Of a DNA stretch of 26,346 nt, positions 1-7,044 are shown piece by piece; the stretch's first letter is position 1, and every line of letters begins with the position of its first letter. The position numbers and the translations under genes are program-made. Under the pieces are notes generated by a model. That model was given only the letters and a program-made list of their open reading frames with translations, was not told the DNA's origin and did no database searches. The stretch covers positions 1 through 26,346 of the forward strand of contig JAUWPC010000007.1 of the NCBI GenBank assembly GCA_030611815.1. The letters are read 5' to 3'. Origin of the DNA: Desulfobacteraceae bacterium. Its GTDB lineage: Bacteria; Desulfobacterota; DSM-4660; Desulfatiglandales; Desulfatiglandaceae.

Positions 1-330
1 TCCTTAGCAGATGTGCGAAAATCGATTAATTTTTGCCGCCAGGTCAACATGGAGATCTTAGGCCTGGTGGAAAATATGAGCGGCCTTACCTGTCCCCATT
101 GCGGAAAAATGATTGAGTTGTTCAAAACAAAGGGCGGCATGCTGACGGCAAAGGCAGAAGGGCTAAGACTCCTGGCAAGTCTCCCCCTCGAACCGGAGGT
201 AGTGCAGCAAGGTGATTTAGGTAGCATAGCGGTGCTCGACAATAATGAATTAGCCTTCACCCGGGAATTCAATAAAATGGTGGACGAAATCGTGAAACTG
301 AGCCTTACAGAAAAGCCTGCCCTTAGCTGA
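1..330 (+). CDS. mrp: Mrp/NBP35-family Fe-S carrier P-loop ATPase, C-terminal part (5' end outside window)
   Basis: The reading frame is open from base 1 (first residues SLADVRKSINFC) and stops at 328-330, so only about the last 109 residues are seen. The pattern DVRKSINF...ILGLVENMSGLTCPHCGK is characteristic of the C-terminal half of Mrp/NBP35/ApbC ATPases. The CPHC motif (codons at 91-102) is the pair of cysteines that, in the family, holds a bridging [4Fe-4S] cluster at the dimer interface. The Walker A motif lies outside the window. The tail 'LASLPLEPEVVQQGDLGS' also matches the family. Its likely role is cytoplasmic Fe-S cluster delivery, which fits the Fe-S-rich operon that follows. 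A terminator hairpin separates the two, so co-transcription is not implied. Family assignment is secure; the exact client is unknown. Confidence 0.88.
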   Translation, partial: SLADVRKSINFCRQVNMEILGLVENMSGLTCPHCGKMIELFKTKGGMLTAKAEGLRLLASLPLEPEVVQQGDLGSIAVLDNNELAFTREFNKMVDEIVKLSLTEKPALS

Positions 331-348
331 AGAAGGGTGGCCTGGGAC

Positions 349-377
349 TTGACACAAACGGGAAATAATGAAATATT
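349..377 (+). promoter_or_regulatory. Candidate sigma-70-type promoter for the redox operon
   Basis: TTGACA (349-354) matches the -35 consensus exactly. A 17-bp spacer leads to AATATT (372-377), a 4/6 match to the -10. Transcription would start at about 384, inside the upstream gene's terminator hairpin, leaving a leader of about 110 nt before the ATG at 495. It is the only good promoter match I saw in the 165-bp gap, but it is a pattern match only. Confidence 0.4.
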
Positions 378-380
378 GGA

Positions 381-404
381 GCCCGCCTATTGGCGGGCTT
401 TGTT
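381..404 (+). terminator. Rho-independent terminator after the mrp-like gene
   Basis: A perfect 7-bp GC-rich stem (GCCCGCC, 381-387; GGCGGGC, 392-398) with a 4-nt loop is followed by TTTGTTATTT. Flanking GAAATAA/TTATTTC bases (about 362-368 and 403-409) could lengthen the stem. It lies 50 bp after the stop codon of the mrp-like gene. Confidence 0.8.
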
Positions 405-494
405 ATTTCATCGGACGATCTCACCACTGGGATAGTCTGGCATTTTTGAAGTCATAAATTGGTAACCATGGCATTCGGCTGAGGAGAAAAGTGC

Positions 495-2612
495 ATGGAA
501 AATGAAGTATACAGTCTATGTTTTATGTGTTCAGTGCGTTGCCCCATAAGGGTTGTTACAAAGGACGATCAAGTGAAATGGATTGAGGGCAACCCCTATG
601 TGGCCGGGATGGAGGGGAGCCTTTGCCCGAGAGGCGCCGCCGGCATTGCCCTCCTGTATGATCATGAACGGGTCCAGTCCCCGATGATCCGGACCGGACC
701 TCGAGGATCGGGACAATGGAAAAAGGCCACATGGGAAGAAGCCCTTGACTACGTGGGGGAAAAGCTCGGAAAAATCATTGAGGAAAATGGGGGGCACAGT
801 GTTGCCTTTGGCGAGCGTACCCAGCTTGCTACCCATGTGAGCAAGACCTTTATGAAGGCCATCGGCTCTCCCAATCATTTTACACACGATGCCCTGTGCA
901 AAGGATCGGTAAATACGGCGGCACGATCCCTGTTTGGTTATACCGACGGCCAGATCGGGATTGATTATAAAAACACCAGACACATGGTTCTGTATGGCCG
1001 CAACCTGTTTGAGGCCATTGAGGTAAAGGCGGTCAACGCCTTTTGTGAAGCCATGGAGAAGGGTGCCAAATTAACGTATATTGATCCACGTGTGACGGTC
1101 ACCGCCACAAAGGCAGACCGTTATTGGATGATCAGACCTGGGACGGACCTGGCGCTTAATTATGCCCTGATCCACATCATTCTCAAAGAAAAACTGTATG
1201 ATGAGGAATATGTGAACCGGTGGGTCCTTGGCCTGGGTCAACTCCGGGACTTTGTCCACGCCTATACACCGGAATGGGCCGAGAGAGAGACCGGCATTTC
1301 GGCCACGGAAATGGTGGATCTCGCCCGTGAGATGAGCAGGGACAAACCTTCGGTTGTCTTTCATTACGGATACCGGGGGGCCAACTACATCAATGAAATT
1401 CACCTTCGACGCTCTATCTTTATTCTAAATGCCCTTATGGGGAGCATGGAGGCCAAAGGCGGTCTCTTTTTTAAGAAGGGCCCGGCCCAGGTCGGGGGTA
1501 AACCCGCACGAAAACTGACCGAGCAGTCTTTCCCGGAGATAAAAGCACCCCGTTTCGACAAGGTGGGCACCCCTGATTTTCCGCTTCCTGACCCGAACCA
1601 TGGCGTGGGCCAAATGCTGCCCAAGGCGATCCTGAATGAGGATCCGTATCCAATCAAGGCGTTGTTCAGCTATCGTTTTGACCCCCTCATGTCGATTCCG
1701 GAAACCAATACCACCAAAAAGGCCTTGGACAAGCTGGACCTAATTGTGACCATTGATATCAATTACAGCGATATCGCCTGGTATTCCGATGTGATTTTGC
1801 CGGAATCCATCTACCTGGAACGAACCGATTGCGTCCAGCAGGCCAACGGGCTCAAGCCCCAGATGTTCCTGCGCCACCAGTCGGTCACACCCCGTTATGA
1901 TACCCGGCCCGGCGCCATTATCCTGAAACAGATCGCGGAACGGATTGGTCTGGGAGAGTTCTTTCCGTACCAGAGCATGGAAGACCTTGTTCGCTGGCAG
2001 TTAGAAGGGACCGGGTTCCATCTGGAGGATTTCAGTGAGAAGGGTTTTGTGGCCTATACGGATAAGCAGATTTTATGGGATCGAGATGACGGGATCCCGT
2101 TCAAGACACCGTCCGGGAAAATAGAATTTGTCTCCTCCCTGCTGGAGGATGCGGGCTTTGAATCATTCCCCGCTTATGATCCTGTTCCCGGCCCCCCAGA
2201 AAACCAGTTCAGGCTCACGGTGGGCCGTTGTGCCCTGCACACCCATGTCTCCACGCAGAACAATCGCTATTTGAACGAGATTGTGCCTGAAAACAGACTC
2301 TGGATCCATTCCGAGAAGGCCGCTCATCTGGGGATAAAAGACGGGGAATGGGTAGAGGTTTCATCCGACCAGGGTCGTGGAGAGATAAAGGCCTTTGTGA
2401 CCGATTTTATTCACCCTGAGACGGTATTTATGCTTCATGGTTTTGGGCACGAGGCACAATCGGCCCTCCGCTCATTTCAGAAAGGGCTGAGCGATAGTGT
2501 TCTCATGGAAAATGTCTCTGACATGATCGGCGGCAGTCCCGCCTTACACCACACCTTTGTCCGTGTACATCCGGTTTCGTCGAGATCGGTAGGTGCGTCC
2601 GGAGGAAAATAA
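495..2612 (+). CDS. Molybdopterin oxidoreductase catalytic subunit, PhsA/PsrA-like, cytoplasmic
   Basis: A 705-aa member of the complex iron-sulfur molybdoenzyme (DMSO reductase) family. The N-terminal [4Fe-4S] motif is C9-x2-C12-x3-C16-x27-C44. C135, in 'THDALCKGS', sits where PhsA/PsrA-type enzymes place the cysteine that ligates molybdenum. The C-terminal ~130 residues (LHTHVSTQNNRYL..., MLHGFGHEAQ) are the molybdopterin-dinucleotide-binding domain in its thiosulfate/polysulfide-reductase form. There is no twin-arginine signal: the Fe-S motif begins at residue 9, so the enzyme should stay in the cytoplasm, unlike classical periplasmic PhsA/PsrA. GAGGAG lies 8 nt before the ATG, and the stop overlaps the next start (TAATG). 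With a ferredoxin and a flavoprotein beside it, an NAD(P)H- or ferredoxin-linked reductase is likely. The substrate (sulfur compound, formate or other) cannot be read from sequence. Confidence 0.85.
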   Translation: MENEVYSLCFMCSVRCPIRVVTKDDQVKWIEGNPYVAGMEGSLCPRGAAGIALLYDHERVQSPMIRTGPRGSGQWKKATWEEALDYVGEKLGKIIEENGGHSVAFGERTQLATHVSKTFMKAIGSPNHFTHDALCKGSVNTAARSLFGYTDGQIGIDYKNTRHMVLYGRNLFEAIEVKAVNAFCEAMEKGAKLTYIDPRVTVTATKADRYWMIRPGTDLALNYALIHIILKEKLYDEEYVNRWVLGLGQLRDFVHAYTPEWAERETGISATEMVDLAREMSRDKPSVVFHYGYRGANYINEIHLRRSIFILNALMGSMEAKGGLFFKKGPAQVGGKPARKLTEQSFPEIKAPRFDKVGTPDFPLPDPNHGVGQMLPKAILNEDPYPIKALFSYRFDPLMSIPETNTTKKALDKLDLIVTIDINYSDIAWYSDVILPESIYLERTDCVQQANGLKPQMFLRHQSVTPRYDTRPGAIILKQIAERIGLGEFFPYQSMEDLVRWQLEGTGFHLEDFSEKGFVAYTDKQILWDRDDGIPFKTPSGKIEFVSSLLEDAGFESFPAYDPVPGPPENQFRLTVGRCALHTHVSTQNNRYLNEIVPENRLWIHSEKAAHLGIKDGEWVEVSSDQGRGEIKAFVTDFIHPETVFMLHGFGHEAQSALRSFQKGLSDSVLMENVSDMIGGSPALHHTFVRVHPVSSRSVGASGGK

Positions 2613-3115
2613 TGAGTAAGTATTACCTGTTCCAAGATGCGAAAAAGTGTATCGGGTGTCGCAGCTGCGAAGTGGTCTGCAAGAGCAACAAGAACCTGCC
2701 GGTGGGTCCCAGACTGTGCGAGATTGTGACCGTGGGGCCGGCCTTTGTCAGTAACCTGCCGAGGGCCGCATATACGTTTATGCCCTGCTTTCACTGCGAA
2801 GATCCCTGGTGTGTGGCCGCCTGTCCAACCGGGGCCATGCAGAAGCGAGCACAGGATGGCATTGTCTTTGTAGACAGATCGCTCTGCGTCGGCTGCAAAA
2901 CGTGCATATCGGCGTGCCCCTGGGGGGCCCCCCAGTGGAACCCTGAAACCGGAAAAGTGGTCAAATGCGATTATTGTATCGACCGCATTGACCGGGGCCT
3001 CAAACCGGCCTGTGTCACCTTATGCACCACCCATTGCCTCCATTTCGGAGGTGCTGAGACGATTCCGTCGATGAGACGGGAGCGCTATGCCAAAGCAATG
3101 GCCTCTCTGGGTTAA
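2612..3115 (+). CDS. 4x[4Fe-4S] ferredoxin-type electron-transfer subunit (PsrB/PhsB/HycB-like)
   Basis: A 167-aa protein with sixteen cysteines in four cluster sets: C13/16/19/23, C59/62/67/71, C92/95/98/102 and C119/122/134/138. This is the standard arrangement of the electron-transfer subunit of DMSO-reductase-family enzymes, which passes electrons between the catalytic subunit and its redox partner. It lacks a signal peptide, in keeping with the catalytic subunit. GGAGG precedes the ATG, which overlaps the upstream stop by one base, so the two are probably translationally coupled. No NrfD-type membrane anchor gene follows. The next gene is a flavoprotein, so electrons most likely come from or go to a soluble partner. 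Confidence 0.88.
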   Translation: MSKYYLFQDAKKCIGCRSCEVVCKSNKNLPVGPRLCEIVTVGPAFVSNLPRAAYTFMPCFHCEDPWCVAACPTGAMQKRAQDGIVFVDRSLCVGCKTCISACPWGAPQWNPETGKVVKCDYCIDRIDRGLKPACVTLCTTHCLHFGGAETIPSMRRERYAKAMASLG

Positions 3116-5402
3116 TCTGTTAAATGGTGGTCTCTATCATGAACCAAACGCGATCTTCCACAGAAAAGAAGACGCTTTGGCCGGATGCCTTTTATCCTGT
3201 TCAGCGTCCTCGATTCCAGTTGAGTGTGCCATGGTAAAACCAGTCTGCCCTGTTGCAAGGACGATTGATAGGCTATCCGGGATTATCTCCAACGGCCATC
3301 TGAAAAATGCAAGATGCAGGCAGAGAGCTGAAGAGATATTGAAACTGATGGAGGATGTGGCCTCTGGAAGAGGGGGGGACGAGCACATCCCCGCCATGGA
3401 ATCCCTTGCCCGCAGCCTCGAAAAAGAAGGGCCTGAAGCGGCCTGCAGGGACACGGGGGCGATGGTCTCTTCAATCCTGTCGGAGCACCGGGAGGTCTTT
3501 GAGAGCCATCTGAAAACCCAGATCTGTCCGGTTACGGACTGTGCCCGGTTAACCCCTTCTCCCTGTCAGATGGCGTGTCCTGCAGGGATTGATGTGCCAA
3601 GCTATGTCACGCTTATCGCCCAGGGGCATGATGCGGAGGCTATCGAACTGATACGCAAAGACAACCCCTTCCCCTGGATATGCGGTCTCATATGCACCAA
3701 TCCCTGTGAATTCATGTGTGTGAGGGGCCGAATCGACACGCCGATCGCGATCAAATACCTCAAGGGATTTGCAGCAGAACGGGCCATGTCCGACGGGCTG
3801 TACAGGAACCCGGAAAAAGCCCCGGATAATCACCGGAAGGTCTGCATCATCGGCGCCGGCCCGGCCGGGCTGACCGCTGCCTATTATCTTGCCCTCAAAG
3901 GATATGCGGTGACCGTCATTGATGCCCTTCCCATGGCCGGGGGGATGATGATGGTCGGGATTCCCAGATACCGCCTCCCAAGGGAGGTGATTGACAGGGA
4001 AGTGGCCATAATCGAAGCGCTGGGGGTTGAATTCCGGCTCAATACCCGTTTTGGAAAAGACGTGAGTCTTGATCAACTCAAAGCGGAAGGATTTGAAGCC
4101 TTCCTTGTGGCCATTGGCGCCCATGGTTCCTATAAACTGGGGATTGAGGGAGAGGGAAGCTATCCAGGAGTGATCGATGCGATTACCCTTCTCCGCCGGG
4201 TCGCGCTTGGAGACAGACGTAAGCCGGGGAATAGGGTGGCTGTCTTAGGGGGTGGCAACACGGCGATTGATGCCGCCAGGACATGTATCAGGCTTGGGTG
4301 TGAAGAGGTTTCGATCATATATCGAAGGTCCCGTTCCGATATGCCCGCCAATGAAGAGGAGGTGCAACAGGCCGAGGAAGAGAGGGTCAAGTTTTCCTTT
4401 CTGACGATTCCCGTAGAAATCAAAGGGGAGGATGGCAGGATCACATCCCTTCATTGCATCAGGACCGAACTGGGTCTGGAAGACGAAAGTGGCAGGCGAC
4501 GTCCCATTCCTGTTGAAGGGAGTGATTTCGGGGTTGAAGTGGACGCCATGATTCCTGCTATCGGCCAAACAGTAGACCGTAACGGGTTCGCCGACTTAGG
4601 GGATCTGAAATGGTCCCGGCGAAGTACCATCGGGGTCAACGTTGCGAGTATGGAAACCTCCATGGAGGGGGTTTTCGCGGCTGGGGATGTTGTCTCAGGG
4701 CCTGCCACAGTGGTAGAGGCCATTGGCGGGGGGAAACGAGCGGCTGACGCTATCGAGCGGTATCTATCAGGAATCCCTCAGCCCAAGATGCCGCCGGTTC
4801 CCGTTCGACGCTCTCGGACGGGGTTTATTCAGGTGCCCGCCTCGACCAAGATGTCCCTCCACCGGCCGGATATGCCTACGCTGAATGACGAAAGAAGGCG
4901 GGTGACCTTTCAGCAGGTAGAGCTCGGATATTCGGAGAACAGCGTCAGGGAAGAGGCCCGGCGCTGTCTCAGATGCGATGTCTGCATCCGATGTGGGGTC
5001 TGCGTCGATATCTGTCGTAACAAGATGGGGATTGATGCCCTGCAAATGGGATACCTGGATTTCGATCATCCATATCCTACAGATTTGAGGACAACTGCAG
5101 AAAGGTGTATTCTGTGCGGCGCCTGCGTTGCCAACTGTCCAACCGGGGCTATGCGTATGGAGGAGTGGGGTGAGGAAAGGCTTTTAAGCCTGTGCGGCAC
5201 CGTGCTCAATCGCCTGAAGATGGAAACATGCGAGATGTGTGGTGCCGTCGTCGGGCCCGCCAGGTATCACGACTTCATAAGTAAAAAAATCCAGGGGATA
5301 AGCCAGCATCTGAGAGACAAGGTGCTCTGTCTGGAGTGTGCCCGGAAGTCTACGGCCGAAAGCCATGCAGAAATGAGGCCACCCAAGACTTTCGACCTGT
5401 AA
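3087..5402 (+). CDS. GltD-like NAD(P)H/FAD oxidoreductase fused to NuoF-like and ferredoxin domains
   Basis: A 771-aa multidomain flavoprotein. Residues ~71-141 resemble the helical Fe-S domain at the end of NuoF, but only C77 and C120 of the four usual ligands remain. Residues 147-211 hold eight cysteines (147, 152, 160, 164, 199, 203, 207, 211), as in the N-terminal domain of GltD and dihydropyrimidine dehydrogenase. FAD site: GAGPAG at 256-261. NAD(P)H site: GGGNTAID at 388-395. AAGD at 531-534 closes the FAD fold. Two [4Fe-4S] sets follow (C633/636/639/643 and C674/677/680/684), then a C715-x2-C718...C748-x2-C751 tail. It probably moves electrons between NAD(P)H and the ferredoxin/molybdenum subunits; bifurcation is possible but unproven. 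The chosen ATG overlaps the previous gene by 29 bp and has GGGAG just before it. TTG 3177 or ATG 3231 remain possible starts. Confidence 0.85.
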   Translation: MPKQWPLWVNLLNGGLYHEPNAIFHRKEDALAGCLLSCSASSIPVECAMVKPVCPVARTIDRLSGIISNGHLKNARCRQRAEEILKLMEDVASGRGGDEHIPAMESLARSLEKEGPEAACRDTGAMVSSILSEHREVFESHLKTQICPVTDCARLTPSPCQMACPAGIDVPSYVTLIAQGHDAEAIELIRKDNPFPWICGLICTNPCEFMCVRGRIDTPIAIKYLKGFAAERAMSDGLYRNPEKAPDNHRKVCIIGAGPAGLTAAYYLALKGYAVTVIDALPMAGGMMMVGIPRYRLPREVIDREVAIIEALGVEFRLNTRFGKDVSLDQLKAEGFEAFLVAIGAHGSYKLGIEGEGSYPGVIDAITLLRRVALGDRRKPGNRVAVLGGGNTAIDAARTCIRLGCEEVSIIYRRSRSDMPANEEEVQQAEEERVKFSFLTIPVEIKGEDGRITSLHCIRTELGLEDESGRRRPIPVEGSDFGVEVDAMIPAIGQTVDRNGFADLGDLKWSRRSTIGVNVASMETSMEGVFAAGDVVSGPATVVEAIGGGKRAADAIERYLSGIPQPKMPPVPVRRSRTGFIQVPASTKMSLHRPDMPTLNDERRRVTFQQVELGYSENSVREEARRCLRCDVCIRCGVCVDICRNKMGIDALQMGYLDFDHPYPTDLRTTAERCILCGACVANCPTGAMRMEEWGEERLLSLCGTVLNRLKMETCEMCGAVVGPARYHDFISKKIQGISQHLRDKVLCLECARKSTAESHAEMRPPKTFDL

Positions 5403-5466
5403 ATTGCTGGGGTCTAACCGCACAGACCGAAAACTCTCGTTTGATTCAAACGCATGAGGGGAAATA

Positions 5467-5679
5467 ATGACGTTTCGCAAAAGACAAAAGGTTGAAGTGT
5501 ATAAGCGATCAAAGGATGAAAGCTGGCAGGACTATATGGACCGATATGTGGGGTTGCGTGGCGTCGTGACCGATCCTGATACGGTCAAGAATGATCCTGA
5601 CGCCCTCATTGAGGTCACCCTTGACAAAGAGGGGACCCACCGCTTTCCCCAGGATTGCCTCCGTGTCGTGGAGGACTGA
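5467..5679 (+). CDS. Small conserved-looking protein of unknown function (70 aa)
   Basis: I do not recognise this protein. It is 70 residues, starts at ATG with GAGGGG a few bases upstream, and has a mixed-charge N-terminus (MTFRKRQKVEVYKR). The second half (GLRGVVTDPDTV...ALIEVTLDKEGTHRFPQDCLRVVED) alternates short hydrophobic strands and turns, as in a small SH3-like beta barrel; that fold is a guess. It has no signal peptide or membrane segment and one cysteine (in 'QDCLRV'). Its place between the flavoprotein and the CBS protein, in the same direction with short gaps, suggests it belongs to the redox operon as an accessory or regulatory subunit. Confidence 0.7.
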   Translation: MTFRKRQKVEVYKRSKDESWQDYMDRYVGLRGVVTDPDTVKNDPDALIEVTLDKEGTHRFPQDCLRVVED

Positions 5680-5720
5680 CGGGACAGGTTAAAGACAGGT
5701 TTAACCAAACAGGAGTACCT

Positions 5721-6170
5721 GTGAGAATTCAGGATATCTTGGACCAGTTAGGTAGAGAAGTCTTGAGAATCGATAGCGGCCTTTCTTTGGAGGAGGCCGT
5801 GAATGTCATGATAGATAAAGACAGCAGCGCCCTTATTGTCACGGAAGGCGAAAGACCGGTCGGGATTTTTACAGAGAGGGATGTCTTGTGCAGTTATGCC
5901 AAGTTCAAGCCAAAGGCCTTTTCAGAGATCGGGCTCAAAAACGCCATGACCAATAAATTAATTGTTGCCAGGCCCGAGGATGAAATTGATGACACCATCT
6001 CTTTGATGATCCAAACAAGCATCAGACATCTGCCGGTGGTGGAAGATGGCAAAATCACTTCAGTGCTTAATATGTGCAATCTCGTCCACTTTCAGGTCGG
6101 AAACTTGTCAACCGAATTGCATTATCTGGAAGAGTATTTGAACGATTTGCACGACGCAGGTCGTGATTAG
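5721..6170 (+). CDS. Tandem CBS-domain protein (149 aa)
   Basis: Two CBS motifs fill the protein. The first runs from about residue 12 to 65 (EAVNVMIDKDSSALIVTEG, then PVGIFTERDVL). The second runs from about 73 to 128 (IDDTISLMIQTSIRHLPVV, then 'TSVLNM'). CBS pairs bind adenosyl ligands such as AMP, ATP or NAD(H) and often sense energy or redox state; nothing here shows which. The frame is open upstream to a TTG at 5655, but GTG 5721 with AGGAG (5711-5715) five bases before it is the better start, and CBS homology begins directly after it. The gap to the 70-aa gene is 41 bp and to the next gene 27 bp, so it is probably an operon member that tunes the redox complex. No DNA-binding or catalytic domain is attached. 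Confidence 0.85.
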   Translation: MRIQDILDQLGREVLRIDSGLSLEEAVNVMIDKDSSALIVTEGERPVGIFTERDVLCSYAKFKPKAFSEIGLKNAMTNKLIVARPEDEIDDTISLMIQTSIRHLPVVEDGKITSVLNMCNLVHFQVGNLSTELHYLEEYLNDLHDAGRD

Positions 6171-6197
6171 GGCATACGCAAAAAGGGGGTTTCCAAA

Positions 6198-6959
6198 TTG
6201 CCCAAGATCATAATTGATGGGACTGAATTCGAGGCCGACGAAGGGGTGACTGTACTTCAGGTTATTCGGGCGAACGGCATTAAGATCCCCACAATCTGTT
6301 ATCATGAAGCCCTCAAACCGATTGGGGCCTGCAATCTGTGCGGGGTTGAAGTTCGAGGGCGAGCCGGAAAACCGAGAGTCTTGCTCTCCTGTATTTTAAA
6401 GGCACGGAATGGTCTGGAAGTAAAGACCCGGAGTGAACTGGTGACAAGCGCCAGGAAATCTGCCTTTAGAAATCTGCTGGCCATGGCGCCCCAATCGAAG
6501 TTCATCAGAGACCTGGCAGTAGAGTATGGTGTTGATCTTGGCCCGGCCCCTGACGGCTGTCTAAGATGCCGTCTATGTATTCGGGTCTGCAGCGAAATCG
6601 GGGGCGGGGGGGCGCTCAAAAGAGAGAAACGGGACGGCATAACCTTTGTGGTACCCAGAGAAGGACTCTGTATCGGTTGCGGGACTTGCTCCAACATCTG
6701 TCCGACAGGGGCGATCCGGATGATCGATGAAGATGGCGTAAGGGTCATATCGATCCGCGATGAAGTCATAGGGGTGCATGTCATGGAACGTTGCGAGGCG
6801 TGCGGCCGCTATTTCGCGTCGCAAAAATTTATCAAACATGTCCAGGTACGCACATCGGAGCATAACAATGTAAAGGAACATCATCTCTACTGTCCCACCT
6901 GCGTCAAGCTGTTTTCAACTCGCGTAAAATCTTCTTCAAGGATGAAGCGCTTAGGATGA
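6198..6959 (+). CDS. NuoG/HoxU-like [2Fe-2S] + 2x[4Fe-4S] electron-transfer protein with C-terminal CxxC tail
   Basis: A 253-aa protein beginning at TTG with AGGGGG nearby. Residues 1-78 are a plant-type ferredoxin fold with [2Fe-2S] ligands C34, C45, C48 and C65, in the 'CYHEALKPIGACNLCGVEV' form seen in NuoG, HoxU and NAD-linked hydrogenases and formate dehydrogenases. The His/Cys-rich segment that binds an extra cluster in NuoG is missing; residues 86-115 contain no cysteine or histidine. Two [4Fe-4S] sets follow (C121/124/127/131 and C158/161/164/168). The tail carries C199-x2-C202...C232-x2-C235, like the tail of the flavoprotein at 3087-5402. No NuoE or NuoF genes are in the window. It is likely the link from the flavoprotein to another carrier or to the molybdoenzyme. 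Confidence 0.85.
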   Translation: MPKIIIDGTEFEADEGVTVLQVIRANGIKIPTICYHEALKPIGACNLCGVEVRGRAGKPRVLLSCILKARNGLEVKTRSELVTSARKSAFRNLLAMAPQSKFIRDLAVEYGVDLGPAPDGCLRCRLCIRVCSEIGGGGALKREKRDGITFVVPREGLCIGCGTCSNICPTGAIRMIDEDGVRVISIRDEVIGVHVMERCEACGRYFASQKFIKHVQVRTSEHNNVKEHHLYCPTCVKLFSTRVKSSSRMKRLG

Positions 6960-7044
6960 AGTATGCATCACGTTTCGCAACCAAAAGAGCCTGCACACCC
7001 ATATGATTTTTTAGGCTAATCGCCAAAATTTTAGCACACCCGCA

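Noticed and set aside
443..457. TGGCATTTTTGAA as a sigma-54 promoter before the molybdoenzyme
   Set aside because: The -12 GC element does not fall at the required spacing. The sigma-70-like box at 349-377 is a better match.
897..902. Selenocysteine at the molybdenum-ligand position
   Set aside because: The codon at this site (residue 135) is TGC, a plain cysteine, with no in-frame TGA in the gene.
3139..3237. Frameshift or small gene at the start of the flavoprotein
   Set aside because: The 3087 frame runs without interruption into conserved sequence and has a ribosome site. The alternate 32-codon frame was kept only as a query, not as a feature.
3549..4124. A 191-codon minus-strand ORF inside the flavoprotein gene
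   Set aside because: It lies wholly opposite conserved Fe-S and FAD motifs, has no family resemblance and no ribosome site.
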